A stretch of DNA of 64,000 nucleotides from Subtercola boreus (GCF_003399625.1 NZ_NBXA01000020.1:108612-172611); one strand, 5' to 3'; counted from the first letter of the stretch, positions 16,030 to 25,051 are shown. Numbers and translations: made by a program. The notes: generated by a model from the sequence alone, not told the origin.

Positions 16030-17096
16030 ACGACTTCTCCGTAGGATCCGTCATCGCCATCGTCGTGGTGGTGATCGTCGTCATCTTCGTGATCACCACC
16101 CTGGCCAAAGCCATCCGCATCATCCCCCAGGCCAGCGCCGGTGTCGTCGAGCGGCTCGGCAAGTACCACAAGACGCTCATGCCCGGCCTGAACCTGCTGG
16201 TTCCGTTCATCGACCGGCTCCGCCCGCTGATCGACCTCCGTGAGCAGGTCGTCTCGTTCCCCCCGCAGCCGGTCATCACCGAGGACAACCTCGTGGTCTC
16301 CATCGACACGGTGGTGTTCTTCCAGGTGACGGATGCCCGGGCCGCGACCTACGAGATCGCGAACTACCTCGGCGCCGTCGAGCAGCTCGCCACAACCACC
16401 CTCCGGAACGTCGTCGGCGGTCTGAACCTCGAAGAGGCGCTCACCTCGCGCGACGAGATCAACAGCAAGCTCCGCATCGTGCTCGACGAGGCGACCGGCA
16501 AGTGGGGCATCCGCGTCGGCCGGGTGGAGCTCAAGGCGATCGACCCGCCCCTGTCCATCCAGGACTCGATGGAGAAGCAGATGCGCGCCGAGCGGGAGCG
16601 CCGCGCCGTCATCCTCACCGCCGAGGGCACGAAGCAGTCCGCCATCCTGTCGGCTGAGGGGCACCGCCAGTCGGCGATCCTGTCGGCCGAGGGTGATGCC
16701 AAGGCCGCGGTGCTGCGCGCCGAGGGTGAGGCGTCGGCGATCACGACGGTGTTCGATGCCATCCACCGCGGCAAGCCCGACCAGATGCTGCTCGCCTACC
16801 AGTACCTGCAGACCCTCCCGAAGCTCGCCGAGGGCAGTGCGAACAAGCTCTGGGTCATCCCGAGCGAGCTCACCGAGGCGCTGAAGGGCATCGGGCAGGC
16901 GTTCGGCGACCGCGGTGCTGCGATGGCGGCGGCTGCGTCGGCCGGAGTGCCTGCTGCGCCCGCTGCCTCTGCTGCCCCCGCTGCCTCTGCTGCGCCCGCT
17001 GCCTCTGCTGCGCCGGTTGCCTCTGCTGCGCCCGCTGGCCCGGTGGGGTCTGCTGCACCGGCATCGTCGCCCGCCGAGACCACGCCGGGTGCCTAG
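16026..17096 (+). CDS. SPFH/Band 7 (stomatin-like) protein
   Basis: A 356-residue protein with an N-terminal membrane helix (about residues 8-28), a Band 7 domain (VVERLGKYHKTLMPGLN through RVELKAIDPP, about 40-185), and a helical region with repeated AEG units (AEGTKQSAIL, AEGHRQSAIL, AEGDAKAAVL, AEGEASAI) typical of stomatin/QmcA oligomerisation. The C-terminal 60 residues are an Ala/Pro/Ser tail made by an 18-bp tandem repeat. It would form membrane scaffolds with the upstream NfeD protein. GTG at 16026 overlaps the NfeD stop. Confidence 0.88.
   Translation: MNDFSVGSVIAIVVVVIVVIFVITTLAKAIRIIPQASAGVVERLGKYHKTLMPGLNLLVPFIDRLRPLIDLREQVVSFPPQPVITEDNLVVSIDTVVFFQVTDARAATYEIANYLGAVEQLATTTLRNVVGGLNLEEALTSRDEINSKLRIVLDEATGKWGIRVGRVELKAIDPPLSIQDSMEKQMRAERERRAVILTAEGTKQSAILSAEGHRQSAILSAEGDAKAAVLRAEGEASAITTVFDAIHRGKPDQMLLAYQYLQTLPKLAEGSANKLWVIPSELTEALKGIGQAFGDRGAAMAAAASAGVPAAPAASAAPAASAAPAASAAPVASAAPAGPVGSAAPASSPAETTPGA
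16953..17038 (+). repeat. 18-bp tandem repeat in the SPFH gene tail
   Basis: Four full and one partial copy of an 18-base unit (GCTGCGCCCGCTGCCTCT, with up to three differences) lie at 16953-17038. Each encodes the six residues AAPAAS or a close variant. Copy number could change by slippage without shifting the frame. Confidence 0.8.
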
Positions 17097-17880
17097 AGCC
17101 GCCACCGGGTACTTCGCTCCGTCGCTCCCCCGGCTGCTCGCGCACCGGGGGCTCGCGACGTCGGCGGTCGAGAACACGCTTCCCGCCTTCCGGGCGGCGG
17201 CGCAGCAGGGTGCGCTCTACGTGGAATGCGACGTACATGCGTCTCTCGACGGCGTCGCCATTGTGGCGCACGACCCCGATCTGAGTCGGCTGCTCGGCAT
17301 CTCGTCGTCCATCGGGAGCCTGACGGCAGGGGAGCTCGCCGCGCTCGATCTCGGCGACGGCGTCGGCTTCTGCACGCTGCAGGATGCCCTCCTCGCCCTC
17401 CCGGCAACCCGATTCAACATCGACGTGAAGTCCGACGCGGCCGCACGGCCCGCCGGTGTCGCGATCGCCGCGGCCGGGGCCGAGGACCGGGTGCTGCTCA
17501 CGTCGTTCTCGGACGCCCGGCGGAGAGCCGCCATCCGTGCTGCGGCCGGAACGTCGGGGGCCGCAGTCGCCACGTCGGCATCGGCCCGGACCTTCCTGCT
17601 GGTGCTCGTGGCTGGAACGCTGGGGCTGGCGCCCGTCGTGCGCTGGCTGCTGCGGAACGTCGACGCCGTGCAGGTGCCGGAGACCGCCCTGGGACTCCGT
17701 GTGCCGACGCGGCGGATGCTCTCGCTCATCCATTCCGCTGGTGTGGAGATGCACGTCTGGACCATCAACGATCCCCGGAGGATGGTCGAGCTGCTGGCCG
17801 TCGGAGTCGACGGGCTCGTCACGGACCGCGTCGATCTGGCACTCGAAGTGGTGGCTCGGACCAAGCCGAATCTCCGCTGA
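17089..17880 (+). CDS. glycerophosphodiester phosphodiesterase family protein
   Basis: A 263-residue GDPD/UgpQ-type TIM-barrel protein. Catalytic and metal motifs are AHRG near residue 19, VENTLPAF, VECDVH and VAHDPDL; the C-terminal MHVWTIND is also typical. It hydrolyses glycerophosphodiesters to glycerol-3-phosphate and an alcohol. GTG at 17089, eight bases inside the SPFH gene, is the most likely start because HRG must lie close to the N-terminus; the ribosome binding site is weak and coupling is likely. No signal peptide is seen, so the enzyme is probably cytoplasmic. Confidence 0.82.
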   Translation: MPRAATGYFAPSLPRLLAHRGLATSAVENTLPAFRAAAQQGALYVECDVHASLDGVAIVAHDPDLSRLLGISSSIGSLTAGELAALDLGDGVGFCTLQDALLALPATRFNIDVKSDAAARPAGVAIAAAGAEDRVLLTSFSDARRRAAIRAAAGTSGAAVATSASARTFLLVLVAGTLGLAPVVRWLLRNVDAVQVPETALGLRVPTRRMLSLIHSAGVEMHVWTINDPRRMVELLAVGVDGLVTDRVDLALEVVARTKPNLR

Positions 17881-18013
17881 CTACGAAGACAAAGTCAAGG
17901 GCAGGCACTCGATCCAAATATCTGGGAGTGTTCTGGGAATAGCCACCGCCACGAATGTTCGAGTGCGGCAACGGGTTTATACCTAGGTAAGCGAAGCGGG
18001 AGGAGACCACACA

Positions 18014-18379
18014 ATGGCAGATCGCAGCTTGCGCGGAATGAGACTCGGGGGCCAAAGCCTCCAGAGTGAAGAGGGAGTCGTTTTCTCTCCGCGCATGACA
18101 CACACATACCTGTGCAGCACGTGCGGCAAGGAGACCGAGATGGTCTTCTCAGCCGAAGCAGAAGCGCCCGAGACCTGGGAGTGCAAGTTCTGCAGCAACG
18201 AGGCGGTGCTGATGATCGGTTCCGAGCCTGTCGTGCTCGACCGGGCCGAGGCCAAGGTGCCCCGCAGCCACTGGGACATGCTGCTCGAGCGCCGCACCCG
18301 CCCCGAGCTCGAAGAGCTCCTGCAGGAGCGGCTCGACTACCTGCGGGCCCGGCGCGGCCAGCACAAGATCGGCGCCTGA
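18014..18379 (+). CDS. rbpA: RNA polymerase-binding protein RbpA
   Basis: A 121-residue protein matching the actinobacterial transcription factor RbpA, which binds the sigma subunit and stabilises open complexes. The N-terminal tail contains LRGMRLG, followed by the zinc-type core with CSTCGKE and CKFC (residues about 34-62) and the sigma-interacting basic/helical C-terminus (RSHWDMLLERRTRPELEELL). GGGAGGAG lies about ten bases before the ATG. Upstream, GGGAAT (17935) and GTT (17957) resemble a SigR/SigH promoter but are two bases too close. Lnt is its convergent neighbour, as in mycobacteria. Confidence 0.95.
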   Translation: MADRSLRGMRLGGQSLQSEEGVVFSPRMTHTYLCSTCGKETEMVFSAEAEAPETWECKFCSNEAVLMIGSEPVVLDRAEAKVPRSHWDMLLERRTRPELEELLQERLDYLRARRGQHKIGA

Positions 18380-18388
18380 CCACCAGCT

Positions 18389-18453
18389 CGATCGAAACCC
18401 CGAAAACTGTCGTAATCCGTTCCGATTACCGACAGTTTTCGGGGTTTCGATCG
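18389..18453. repeat. large near-perfect palindrome between rbpA and lnt
   Basis: The 29-base arm starting at 18389 (CGATCGAAACCCCGAAAACT and nine more) is complementary to the arm at 18424-18453 with one bulged C, around a 6-base loop. It fills the space between two convergent stop codons, so it can act as a bidirectional terminator. A degenerate second copy lies at about 48450-48515, so it is also a dispersed element. Confidence 0.8.
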
Positions 18454-20112
18454 TTAACGAGGGAGCGGGGGGCGGCGGCGGGCGCGGGCGGCCGCGACGA
18501 GGGCCAGGGCGAGGCCGGCGAGGCCGAGTCCCGAGACGAGCCACTCGAGGCCGCGGCCGGTGAGGCTGGCCGGGGTGGTGGTGGTCGAGAGGGGAACGTC
18601 GTCGACCATGGCGCCGGGCGCGTACGGCGCGATCGCGTCGAGCGTCGAGCCGTCGGGGGCGATGATCGCGCTGTGGCCGACGGTGGAGATGTTGACGACG
18701 CTCCGCCCGGTCTCGATCGCGCGGAGCCGTGCGATGGCCAGCTGCTGCAGGTTCTCGTCGGTCTGGCCGAAGTCCGCATTGTTGGTCTGCGCCAGGATGA
18801 CCTGGGCCCCGTCATCCACCATCGCCTGCACGGCGCTGTCATCGGTGATGTCGAAGCAGATCGAGATCCCCGCGACCACACCGTTTACGTTCATCACGGT
18901 GTCGGTTGTGCCCACCTGGTAGTCGCGGGTGACGAGGTCGACGAGATCGGGCACCAGGGCCCGGAAGAACGGCCGGGCCGGCATGTACTCTGCAAACGGA
19001 ACCGGGTGCCGCTTGTCGTAGAAGTCGGCGACCGAACCGTTCTCCCAGAGCAGAGACGTGTTGTAGAACTTTCCGTCACGTTCGGCGATCGTGCCGACCA
19101 CGAGAGGCGCCTTCATGATGCCGCTGATGAAGTCGAGGTCGGCCGCTGCGGCTCTGGATGCCTCGGGGTCGACATCCGACGCATTCTCGGGCCAGACCAC
19201 CATGTCGACAGCGTCGCCTTCGAGCTTCAGCGTCTCCGTGATGTGCGCGTTCAGGTTGTCGCCCGCTTCGACCCGATCCAGGAGCCCCGACTTCGTGTTG
19301 CCCTGAACAGCGGCGATGCGTGTCGTTCCCGACGTCGGCGCCGGCCAGGCCGGAACCACGAGCAGCAGTCCCACAGCCAGGATTCCGAGCGCGAAGCGTG
19401 TGACGACGCGAAGGCTCACCTCCCGGCAGAGCTGGATGACGAACGCCACAAGCCAGACCAGGAGGAAGCTGAGCCCCGAGACGCCGACAAAGGCGACCAG
19501 ATGCGAGAACGGGCTGGTCGACTGCGAGAACGCCACGCGGCCCCAGGAGAAGCCGCCCTCGGGCGCGACTGCCGTGATCGCCTCCCGTGCGGTCCACAGT
19601 CCGGAGACGACGACGGGCAGGATGCCCAGCCGGCCGAGGCGTGTCGGCCAGACCGCACCGGCGAAACGGTAGACGAAGGCGATCGCGACTGCCCCGATGG
19701 CGAAGAAGATCGCCTCCAGTATGGCCAGGGCGAGCCACGGCACCGGCCCGAGGTAGAGCGTCAGCCAGGAAATGTGGGCACACCAGAAGGTGACGCCGCC
19801 CACCAGCCCGACGAGTAGGGCGCGGTTCCAGCGCTGCCCGATGAGGCTCACCAGGATCGCGGCGACACCGACGAAGGTCATCGGCCAGACATCCGCACCG
19901 GGGAAGCCGGTCATCAGGCTCAGCCCGCCGCCGAGCGCGACGAGGCAGGCGAGCCAGAGCGGCAGCACAGGTTGCACGATCCCGGAGCGCAGCCGGTCGG
20001 CGAACGGAAGTCGCTCGGGCCGGAGCAGCGACGCGCTGTGCGGCGCATCCGATCCGTCGCTGGCGGAGCCCGGACGAGGGGTCGGGTTGCGGGCGAGAAC
20101 AGAGGTCATCAT
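18454..20112 (-). CDS. lnt: apolipoprotein N-acyltransferase
   Basis: A 552-residue protein with about six membrane helices in the first half and a carbon-nitrogen hydrolase domain (about residues 245-500). The catalytic triad is visible: Glu in VVWPENAS, Lys in FYDKRHPVPF and Cys in SICFD. It transfers the third acyl chain to the N-terminal Cys of lipoproteins; two lipoproteins occur in this window. ATG at 20112 overlaps the helicase stop as ATGA. A short Arg-rich tail ends the protein; no fused Ppm1 domain is present, unlike the M. tuberculosis protein. Confidence 0.92.
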   Translation of the reverse strand: MMTSVLARNPTPRPGSASDGSDAPHSASLLRPERLPFADRLRSGIVQPVLPLWLACLVALGGGLSLMTGFPGADVWPMTFVGVAAILVSLIGQRWNRALLVGLVGGVTFWCAHISWLTLYLGPVPWLALAILEAIFFAIGAVAIAFVYRFAGAVWPTRLGRLGILPVVVSGLWTAREAITAVAPEGGFSWGRVAFSQSTSPFSHLVAFVGVSGLSFLLVWLVAFVIQLCREVSLRVVTRFALGILAVGLLLVVPAWPAPTSGTTRIAAVQGNTKSGLLDRVEAGDNLNAHITETLKLEGDAVDMVVWPENASDVDPEASRAAAADLDFISGIMKAPLVVGTIAERDGKFYNTSLLWENGSVADFYDKRHPVPFAEYMPARPFFRALVPDLVDLVTRDYQVGTTDTVMNVNGVVAGISICFDITDDSAVQAMVDDGAQVILAQTNNADFGQTDENLQQLAIARLRAIETGRSVVNISTVGHSAIIAPDGSTLDAIAPYAPGAMVDDVPLSTTTTPASLTGRGLEWLVSGLGLAGLALALVAAARARRRPPLPR

Positions 20113-22565
20113 GCCACCGAGGAGTACGCGACGATCCCGCGCTTCACCAGGTCGAGGGCCAGCCGGGCGGTCGTCGCCACCTTGGGGTCGTACTGGTTCT
20201 GCAGCTGGTCGAGCAGGTCGATCGTCTGCTTCGTCCAGCGCACGAAGTCTCCGGCGGCGAGGTCGGCATCGAAGAGCACGGTGTCGAGGCTCGCCCCGCG
20301 GGCCCACTCGTTCATCGGCTTCGCGAGCCCGACGGAGATCGGTGCGGATCCCGGCAGACGGTGTCTCGTCTCGAGCTGCTGCAGATCGTCCCAGATCGCC
20401 TGCGTCTTCTCGAGCGCACCACGGAAGGCCCCGCGCGGCAGGAACCGCTCGGGGAGTTCGCTCTCGTCGCGACGCGGCTCGTAGATCAGGGAGCACGCCA
20501 TGGCGGCGAGCCCCGCCGGGTCGAGGTTCGCCCACGCGCCCTGCCGGATGCACTCCGCCACCAGCAGGTCACGTTCGCCGTAGATGCGCTTCAGGGTCTT
20601 GCCGGTGTCGGTGAGGGTCAGCTCTCCGGTGGTGTCGGCCTTCAGGTATTCGAGTTGCATCAGCACCTCGGTGATGCGGTCGAAGACCTTGGCGATCGCA
20701 CCGGTTCGGGTGTTGATCTGCTGCACGAGCTGGTCGGTCTCCCGCCTGAGGCGGTACCAGCGCTCGGCCCAGCGTGCATGATGCTCCCGCTCGGGGCAGA
20801 CGTGCACAGGGTGGGCCTTCATCCGCCGGCGCAGTTCGGTGATCTTCTTCTGGCGGCTGTCGCGCTCGGCGCGGCTCTGTGTGTCGGCCCGGCCGGCACC
20901 CGACCGTTCGACGTCGCTCAGTTCCCGGCGAAGGGCTGCGTACTCGGGGAAGTCGCCGAGATGGCAGGTCATCGCCTTCTCGTAGCCCTCGAGCGTCTCC
21001 TCCTGGGAACGCACCTTGCGGGCGAGGTCCACGACGGCGCGGTCGGCCTGGAACTGTGCGAACGAGAGCTCGAGGGAGTCGCGGGTGCGCGCCCGGCCGA
21101 ACTGGTCGATCAGGTTCACCGCCATGTTGTACGTCGGCCGGAAGCTCGAATTCAAGGGATAGCTCCGCCTTGACGCGAGCGACGCCACAGCCTGGGGGTC
21201 GATGCCGTCCCGCCACTGGATGACCGAATGGCCCTCCACGTCGATGCCGCGGCGACCGGCCCGCCCGGTGAGCTGGGTGTACTCCCCCGGCGTGATCGGC
21301 ACCCGTGCCTCGCCGTTGAACTTCTCGAGGCTCTCCAGCACCACGGTGCGCGCGGGCATGTTGATGCCGAGTGCCAGCGTCTCGGTGGCGAAGACCACGC
21401 GCACCAGCTTCTTCTGGAAGAGCTCCTCCACCACCTCCTTGAAGGCGGGCAGCAGCCCGGCGTGGTGGGCAGCAACACCCCGTTCGAGGCCTTCGAGCCA
21501 CTCCCAGTAACCCAGTACCGCGAGATCCTCGTCGAGGAGGGTACGGCAGCGCTCATCCACGATGCGCCGGATCTCGTCACGTTCCTCTGTCGTCGTGAGG
21601 CGAACGCCGGCACGGAGCACCTGTTTGACAGCCTGGTCGCAGCCGACCCGGCTGAAGATGAAGAAGATGGCAGGCAGCAGGTTGTGTTCGTCGAGCAGGT
21701 CTGCCAACTCCGCGCGATCCATCCGCGGGGCCTGGGTGTGATTCGGCCGGTACTTCGACGAGTTGCGGCTCCGGCGGTCGCTGGCGCCCGGCCGGCCGCC
21801 GCTGCGCGACTGCGGCGCACCAGTGGACCGGGCGATGCGCATCAGCTCGGGATTCACCCGGCTCGTCGTCGCCTGGCCGGTGCCGTCGAACAGGTCGAGC
21901 AGCTTCTGGCGCACGAGCATGTGCTGGTCGAGGGGAACGGGCCGCTCCTCTGAGACGATGACCTCGGTGTCACCCCGCACCGCCTGCAGCCAGTCGCCGA
22001 ACTCCTCGGCGTTCGAGACGGTGGCGCTGAGGGACACCAGCCGCACAGACGTCGGCAGGTGGATGATCACCTCTTCCCAGACCGCGCCGCGGAACCTGTC
22101 GGCGAGGTAGTGCACCTCGTCCATCACGACGAATGCCAGGTCGGCGAGCAGGTCGGAGCCGGCGTAGATCATGTTGCGGAGCACTTCGGTGGTCATGACC
22201 ACGATCCGAGCTGTCGGATTGATGTTCGTGTCGCCGGTGAGCAGTCCCACGTTGTCGGGACCGTATTCGGCGACGAACTCCTGGAACTTCTGGTTGCTGA
22301 GCGCCTTGATCGGGGCCGTGTAGAACACCTTGGAACGCCGCTGCTGCATCGCCATGAAGACGGCGAATTCGGCCACGATGGTCTTGCCGGCACCCGTGGG
22401 GGCGGCGACGAGAACGCTGTTGCCCGCCTCGAGGAGCTGGCAGGCCGCGATCTGGAAGGGGTCGAGGTCGAACCTCAGCCCCTGCCGGAACTCATCGACC
22501 ACGGGATTCGTCGCCTTGTTCCGGCTGAGGGCATAGCGCTCGGCCGGAGTCAGCGCCTGGGTCAT
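20109..22565 (-). CDS. helY: HelY-like SF2 RNA helicase (Ski2/Mtr4 type)
   Basis: An 818-residue superfamily 2 helicase. Visible motifs are Walker A APTGAGKT (residues about 55-62), DEVH (VVMDEVHYL), SLSATVSN (motif III), a helicase C domain with AHHAGLLP and FATETLALGINMP, and motif VI QLTGRAGRRG. The C-terminal 350 residues match the DSHCT/Ski2-like region with a helical Arg-rich segment. It is expected to unwind RNA. ATG at 22565 shares one base with the tatC stop (TAATG). The order helY-tatC-tatA-pafC-pafB matches mycobacteria. Confidence 0.9.
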   Translation of the reverse strand: MTQALTPAERYALSRNKATNPVVDEFRQGLRFDLDPFQIAACQLLEAGNSVLVAAPTGAGKTIVAEFAVFMAMQQRRSKVFYTAPIKALSNQKFQEFVAEYGPDNVGLLTGDTNINPTARIVVMTTEVLRNMIYAGSDLLADLAFVVMDEVHYLADRFRGAVWEEVIIHLPTSVRLVSLSATVSNAEEFGDWLQAVRGDTEVIVSEERPVPLDQHMLVRQKLLDLFDGTGQATTSRVNPELMRIARSTGAPQSRSGGRPGASDRRSRNSSKYRPNHTQAPRMDRAELADLLDEHNLLPAIFFIFSRVGCDQAVKQVLRAGVRLTTTEERDEIRRIVDERCRTLLDEDLAVLGYWEWLEGLERGVAAHHAGLLPAFKEVVEELFQKKLVRVVFATETLALGINMPARTVVLESLEKFNGEARVPITPGEYTQLTGRAGRRGIDVEGHSVIQWRDGIDPQAVASLASRRSYPLNSSFRPTYNMAVNLIDQFGRARTRDSLELSFAQFQADRAVVDLARKVRSQEETLEGYEKAMTCHLGDFPEYAALRRELSDVERSGAGRADTQSRAERDSRQKKITELRRRMKAHPVHVCPEREHHARWAERWYRLRRETDQLVQQINTRTGAIAKVFDRITEVLMQLEYLKADTTGELTLTDTGKTLKRIYGERDLLVAECIRQGAWANLDPAGLAAMACSLIYEPRRDESELPERFLPRGAFRGALEKTQAIWDDLQQLETRHRLPGSAPISVGLAKPMNEWARGASLDTVLFDADLAAGDFVRWTKQTIDLLDQLQNQYDPKVATTARLALDLVKRGIVAYSSVA

Positions 22566-23380
22566 TACGGCACAACCAGTTCGGCGTCGAACTTCTCCTG
22601 GGCCCTGGCCTTCCGGCGGTCGTGGATCGTGGCGATCAGAGCCGCTGTGTAGAACAGCCCGACCATCGGGATGGCGAGCAGGAACATCGAGAACACGTCG
22701 GCGGACGGCGTGGCGATCGCGCAGAACAGCACGATCACGAGGATCGCGATGCGCCAGGACTTCAGGATGGACTTCGCGCTCAGGATGCCCGCGAAGTTCA
22801 GCAGCACGAGCAGCACGGGCAGCACGAAGGCGATGCCGATGGCGACCACCAGCTTCAGCACGAAGGAGTAGTAGGTTCCCGCGCTGATGATGTTCGTGGT
22901 GTCCTGGGGGGCGAAACCGGTGAGGATCGAGACCATGTGGGGCAGCACGTACCAGCCGGCCGCGCAGCCGGCGAGGAAGAGCGGCACGGCGGTGAGCACG
23001 AAGCCCACGGCGTACTGCTTCTCCCGGCGGGTCAGGCCGGGGACGAGGAACGCCCACATCTGGTACAGCCAGACCGGGGACGCCAGAACGATGCCGACCG
23101 TGATGGCGATCTGCAGGCGGAGGTCGAAGGCCTGCGAGACGTCTGTGAAGTTCAGGGACGCCGCACGTCCCTGGGAACTGGTGATGGCACTGACAGGCGC
23201 GCTGAGAGCCAGGAGGATCGGATCGGAGAGCAACCAACCGATCACGGCACCGATAGCGACTCCGAGAAGCGCACGGAACATGCGTTTGCGGAACTCGACG
23301 AGATGCTCACCGAGCGACATCCGCCCGTCGCGGTTCGCGCTCTTCTTGGGGCGAGGTTCCGCCTTGGAGCGAACGGCCAC
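22565..23380 (-). CDS. tatC: Sec-independent protein translocase TatC
   Basis: A 271-residue membrane protein with six helices and the TatC N-terminal signature SLGEHLVEFRKRMF (about residues 22-35); the loop SPVWLYQMWAFLVPGL is also diagnostic. TatC recognises the twin-arginine signal of folded substrates and forms the translocase with TatA. It starts with GTG directly after the tatA stop. The basic N-terminal extension (RSKAEPRPKK) is usual for Actinobacteria. Confidence 0.95.
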   Translation of the reverse strand: MAVRSKAEPRPKKSANRDGRMSLGEHLVEFRKRMFRALLGVAIGAVIGWLLSDPILLALSAPVSAITSSQGRAASLNFTDVSQAFDLRLQIAITVGIVLASPVWLYQMWAFLVPGLTRREKQYAVGFVLTAVPLFLAGCAAGWYVLPHMVSILTGFAPQDTTNIISAGTYYSFVLKLVVAIGIAFVLPVLLVLLNFAGILSAKSILKSWRIAILVIVLFCAIATPSADVFSMFLLAIPMVGLFYTAALIATIHDRRKARAQEKFDAELVVP

Positions 23381-23680
23381 TTACCTGGAGGCGGTGTTGT
23401 GGTCCGAGCCGAGGTCGGTCGGAGTGACGTTCGCCACGGTGACGTCGGCAGGCTTGTTCAACGTGACGGGTTCGGCGATGTTCGATGCCGTCTCGGCAGA
23501 AGCCGGCTTGGCCTCGGTGCCGCTCGGGTCGTCGGACTTCATCGTCTTGACTTCGCTCTTGAAGATGCGCATCGACTGGCCGACACTGCGAGCGAGGCCC
23601 GGGAGCTTCGGAGCACCGAAAAGGAGCAGCACGATGGCGAGAATGACAATCAGATGCCAACCCTGAAGATTACCGAGCAT
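23381..23680 (-). CDS. tatA: Sec-independent protein translocase TatA
   Basis: A 99-residue protein with one N-terminal helix (WHLIVILAIVLLLFGAPKLP, residues about 7-26), the FGxxKLP hinge, and an amphipathic helix (LARSVGQSMRIFKSEVK), defining the TatA pore-forming subunit. The acidic, Pro/Thr-rich tail is variable. ATG at 23680 is supported by AAAGGA upstream. It overlaps the upstream small membrane protein gene by 11 bases. No separate tatB is seen in this window. Confidence 0.93.
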   Translation of the reverse strand: MLGNLQGWHLIVILAIVLLLFGAPKLPGLARSVGQSMRIFKSEVKTMKSDDPSGTEAKPASAETASNIAEPVTLNKPADVTVANVTPTDLGSDHNTASR

Positions 23681-24017
23681 GGGGCCACGTCCTTTGTGTG
23701 TAATCGGATGTTGTGAGGAGTTTACCCCGTTCCAGCCGTTTCTCCCTGCGAAGCTCCTTTTCGTCTGCACGGCGTCGCCTGTGGGCATCTCGGCGGTGGT
23801 GCATCTCCGCATAGCCCAGCAGGATGGCGTTGTCGCTCGGCTCCGGAGTGAGCTTCTCGACGTTGTCCTGGATGCTGCCCACCTGGGATCCGAGCTGGCT
23901 CAGTTCACCGAGCACGACGCTGGCCTTCTTGAACAGTCTCCAGCCCAGCAGGGCGTATGTGCCGAGCATCGCCAGCACCAGCACGGCCCAGATCACGATC
24001 CAGCTCCACCATGTCAT
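23670..24017 (-). CDS. small single-helix membrane protein of unknown function
   Basis: A 115-residue protein with one N-terminal helix (residues about 4-26, Trp-rich at the start: MTWWSWIVIW), a short heptad-like helix (VLGELSQLGSQVGSIQDNVEKL), and a very basic tail (HHRRDAHRRRRADEKELRREKR). It lies between pafC and tatA with overlaps of 4 and 11 bases, so it belongs to the operon. In mycobacteria pafC and tatA are adjacent without it. No function can be assigned; the layout suggests a membrane-anchored, nucleic-acid- or lipid-binding protein. Confidence 0.75.
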   Translation of the reverse strand: MTWWSWIVIWAVLVLAMLGTYALLGWRLFKKASVVLGELSQLGSQVGSIQDNVEKLTPEPSDNAILLGYAEMHHRRDAHRRRRADEKELRREKRLERGKLLTTSDYTQRTWPHAR

Positions 24018-25051
24018 GGGACAACACTACTGATTTCGTCGGCACCTGAGTCGTCGTAGGCGGCGAGGGCCTCGGCCGCCCAGTCATGCACCGCACGCCG
24101 CGCCTCGGGGGGGTCGATCACCCGCACGATTCCCGGGAGGCTCGCGATGAGCCGCTTCAGTCCGTGGATGTGCGCCACCCGCACGGTCGCCTGCACGACT
24201 GCGCCGCGTTCGACCTGGGGCGTGCCCTCCGCGAGGTACTCCCCCAGCAGGCCGACCGCCGCAGGATGCACCTCCAGCACCACCCCGAGGGTCTCCCCCG
24301 AACCGTCGAACAGATTTTCGCTGAGGGCGAGGTCGCCGGGGCGGTAGAGGTTCGGATTCGACGTGATCGTGAGGTCGGCCATCCGGTCGAGCCGGAAGGT
24401 ACGGATGCCCTGTCGGGTGTGGCACCAGCCCCGGAGGTACCAGCTCTCGTTGTTGGAGTCGATCCGCAGGGGATCCACGACCCGGTGCTCCCGCGCTCCC
24501 CGGGAGCCGACGTAGTCGAACTCGATCTGCAGTCCTCCAGCCACAGCCGAGCGGATGGTGACGAGCGCCGCGTTCGCCTCGGACTTCGCGACGGCCACCT
24601 GGCTCGGCTCCTCGGACGACCCGCGGGCCAGCTTCGCCATCAGCGAGGAGTGCACAGAACTGTCGAGTGTCTCGGGAACCGCCTGCAGGTACTGGAGCCC
24701 GGCGATGAGGGCCGCGGCCTCGCGGGCGGAGAAACGCGGTGAATCGTCGAGGGCGACGCGGTGGGTGATCTGGATCTCGTCGCTCTGCTCGAAGTCGTCC
24801 CAGGCGATGTCGAACAGGTCGCCGTGCTGGTACTGGCTGGTCTCGCCGGGCACCCCCGACACCGCGATCAGCCGGACGGCCTCCCGCACCTGCTCCTCGC
24901 TCACCTGGAAGTGAGCTGCGGCATCCGCAACGGAGACCCGGTCTCTGTCGAGCAGATAGGGAACGAGGGAGAGCAGGAACGCGAGCTTGTCCTGGGCGTG
25001 CACGAACCCGGGTGTCCTGGGCGGTTTCGGGGAATCAGGCTGTTTCGGCAC
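24014..25051 (-). CDS. pafC: WYL-domain transcriptional regulator PafC
   Basis: A 345-residue protein with an N-terminal winged-helix region (DRVSVADAAAHFQVSEEQV), a central WYL domain (FDYVGSRGAREHRVVDPLRI, SWYLRGWCHTRQGIRTFRLDRM, about residues 170-240) and a C-terminal WCX region. PafB and PafC form a complex that activates DNA-damage genes independently of LexA/RecA in mycobacteria. GTG at 25051 gives a 17-base overlap with pafB. No pup, proteasome or pafA gene is visible nearby. Confidence 0.9.
   Translation of the reverse strand: MPKQPDSPKPPRTPGFVHAQDKLAFLLSLVPYLLDRDRVSVADAAAHFQVSEEQVREAVRLIAVSGVPGETSQYQHGDLFDIAWDDFEQSDEIQITHRVALDDSPRFSAREAAALIAGLQYLQAVPETLDSSVHSSLMAKLARGSSEEPSQVAVAKSEANAALVTIRSAVAGGLQIEFDYVGSRGAREHRVVDPLRIDSNNESWYLRGWCHTRQGIRTFRLDRMADLTITSNPNLYRPGDLALSENLFDGSGETLGVVLEVHPAAVGLLGEYLAEGTPQVERGAVVQATVRVAHIHGLKRLIASLPGIVRVIDPPEARRAVHDWAAEALAAYDDSGADEISSVVP

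Noticed and set aside
15576..17177. Long minus-strand open frame opposite the NfeD/SPFH genes
   Set aside because: It has no domain, a low-complexity Arg/Gly/Asp composition and is the codon-bias shadow of the real genes in high-GC DNA. The same applies to other long antisense frames such as 2623-3678 (plus).
17935..17959. SigR/SigH-type promoter (GGGAAT ... GTT) for rbpA
   Set aside because: The spacing is 16 bases instead of about 18, and the base before GTT is not the preferred C. I mention it only in the gene entry.
18389..18453. The large palindrome as an insertion sequence or MITE insertion
   Set aside because: No target-site duplication and no transposase are visible; with only two copies in the window, mobility cannot be claimed.
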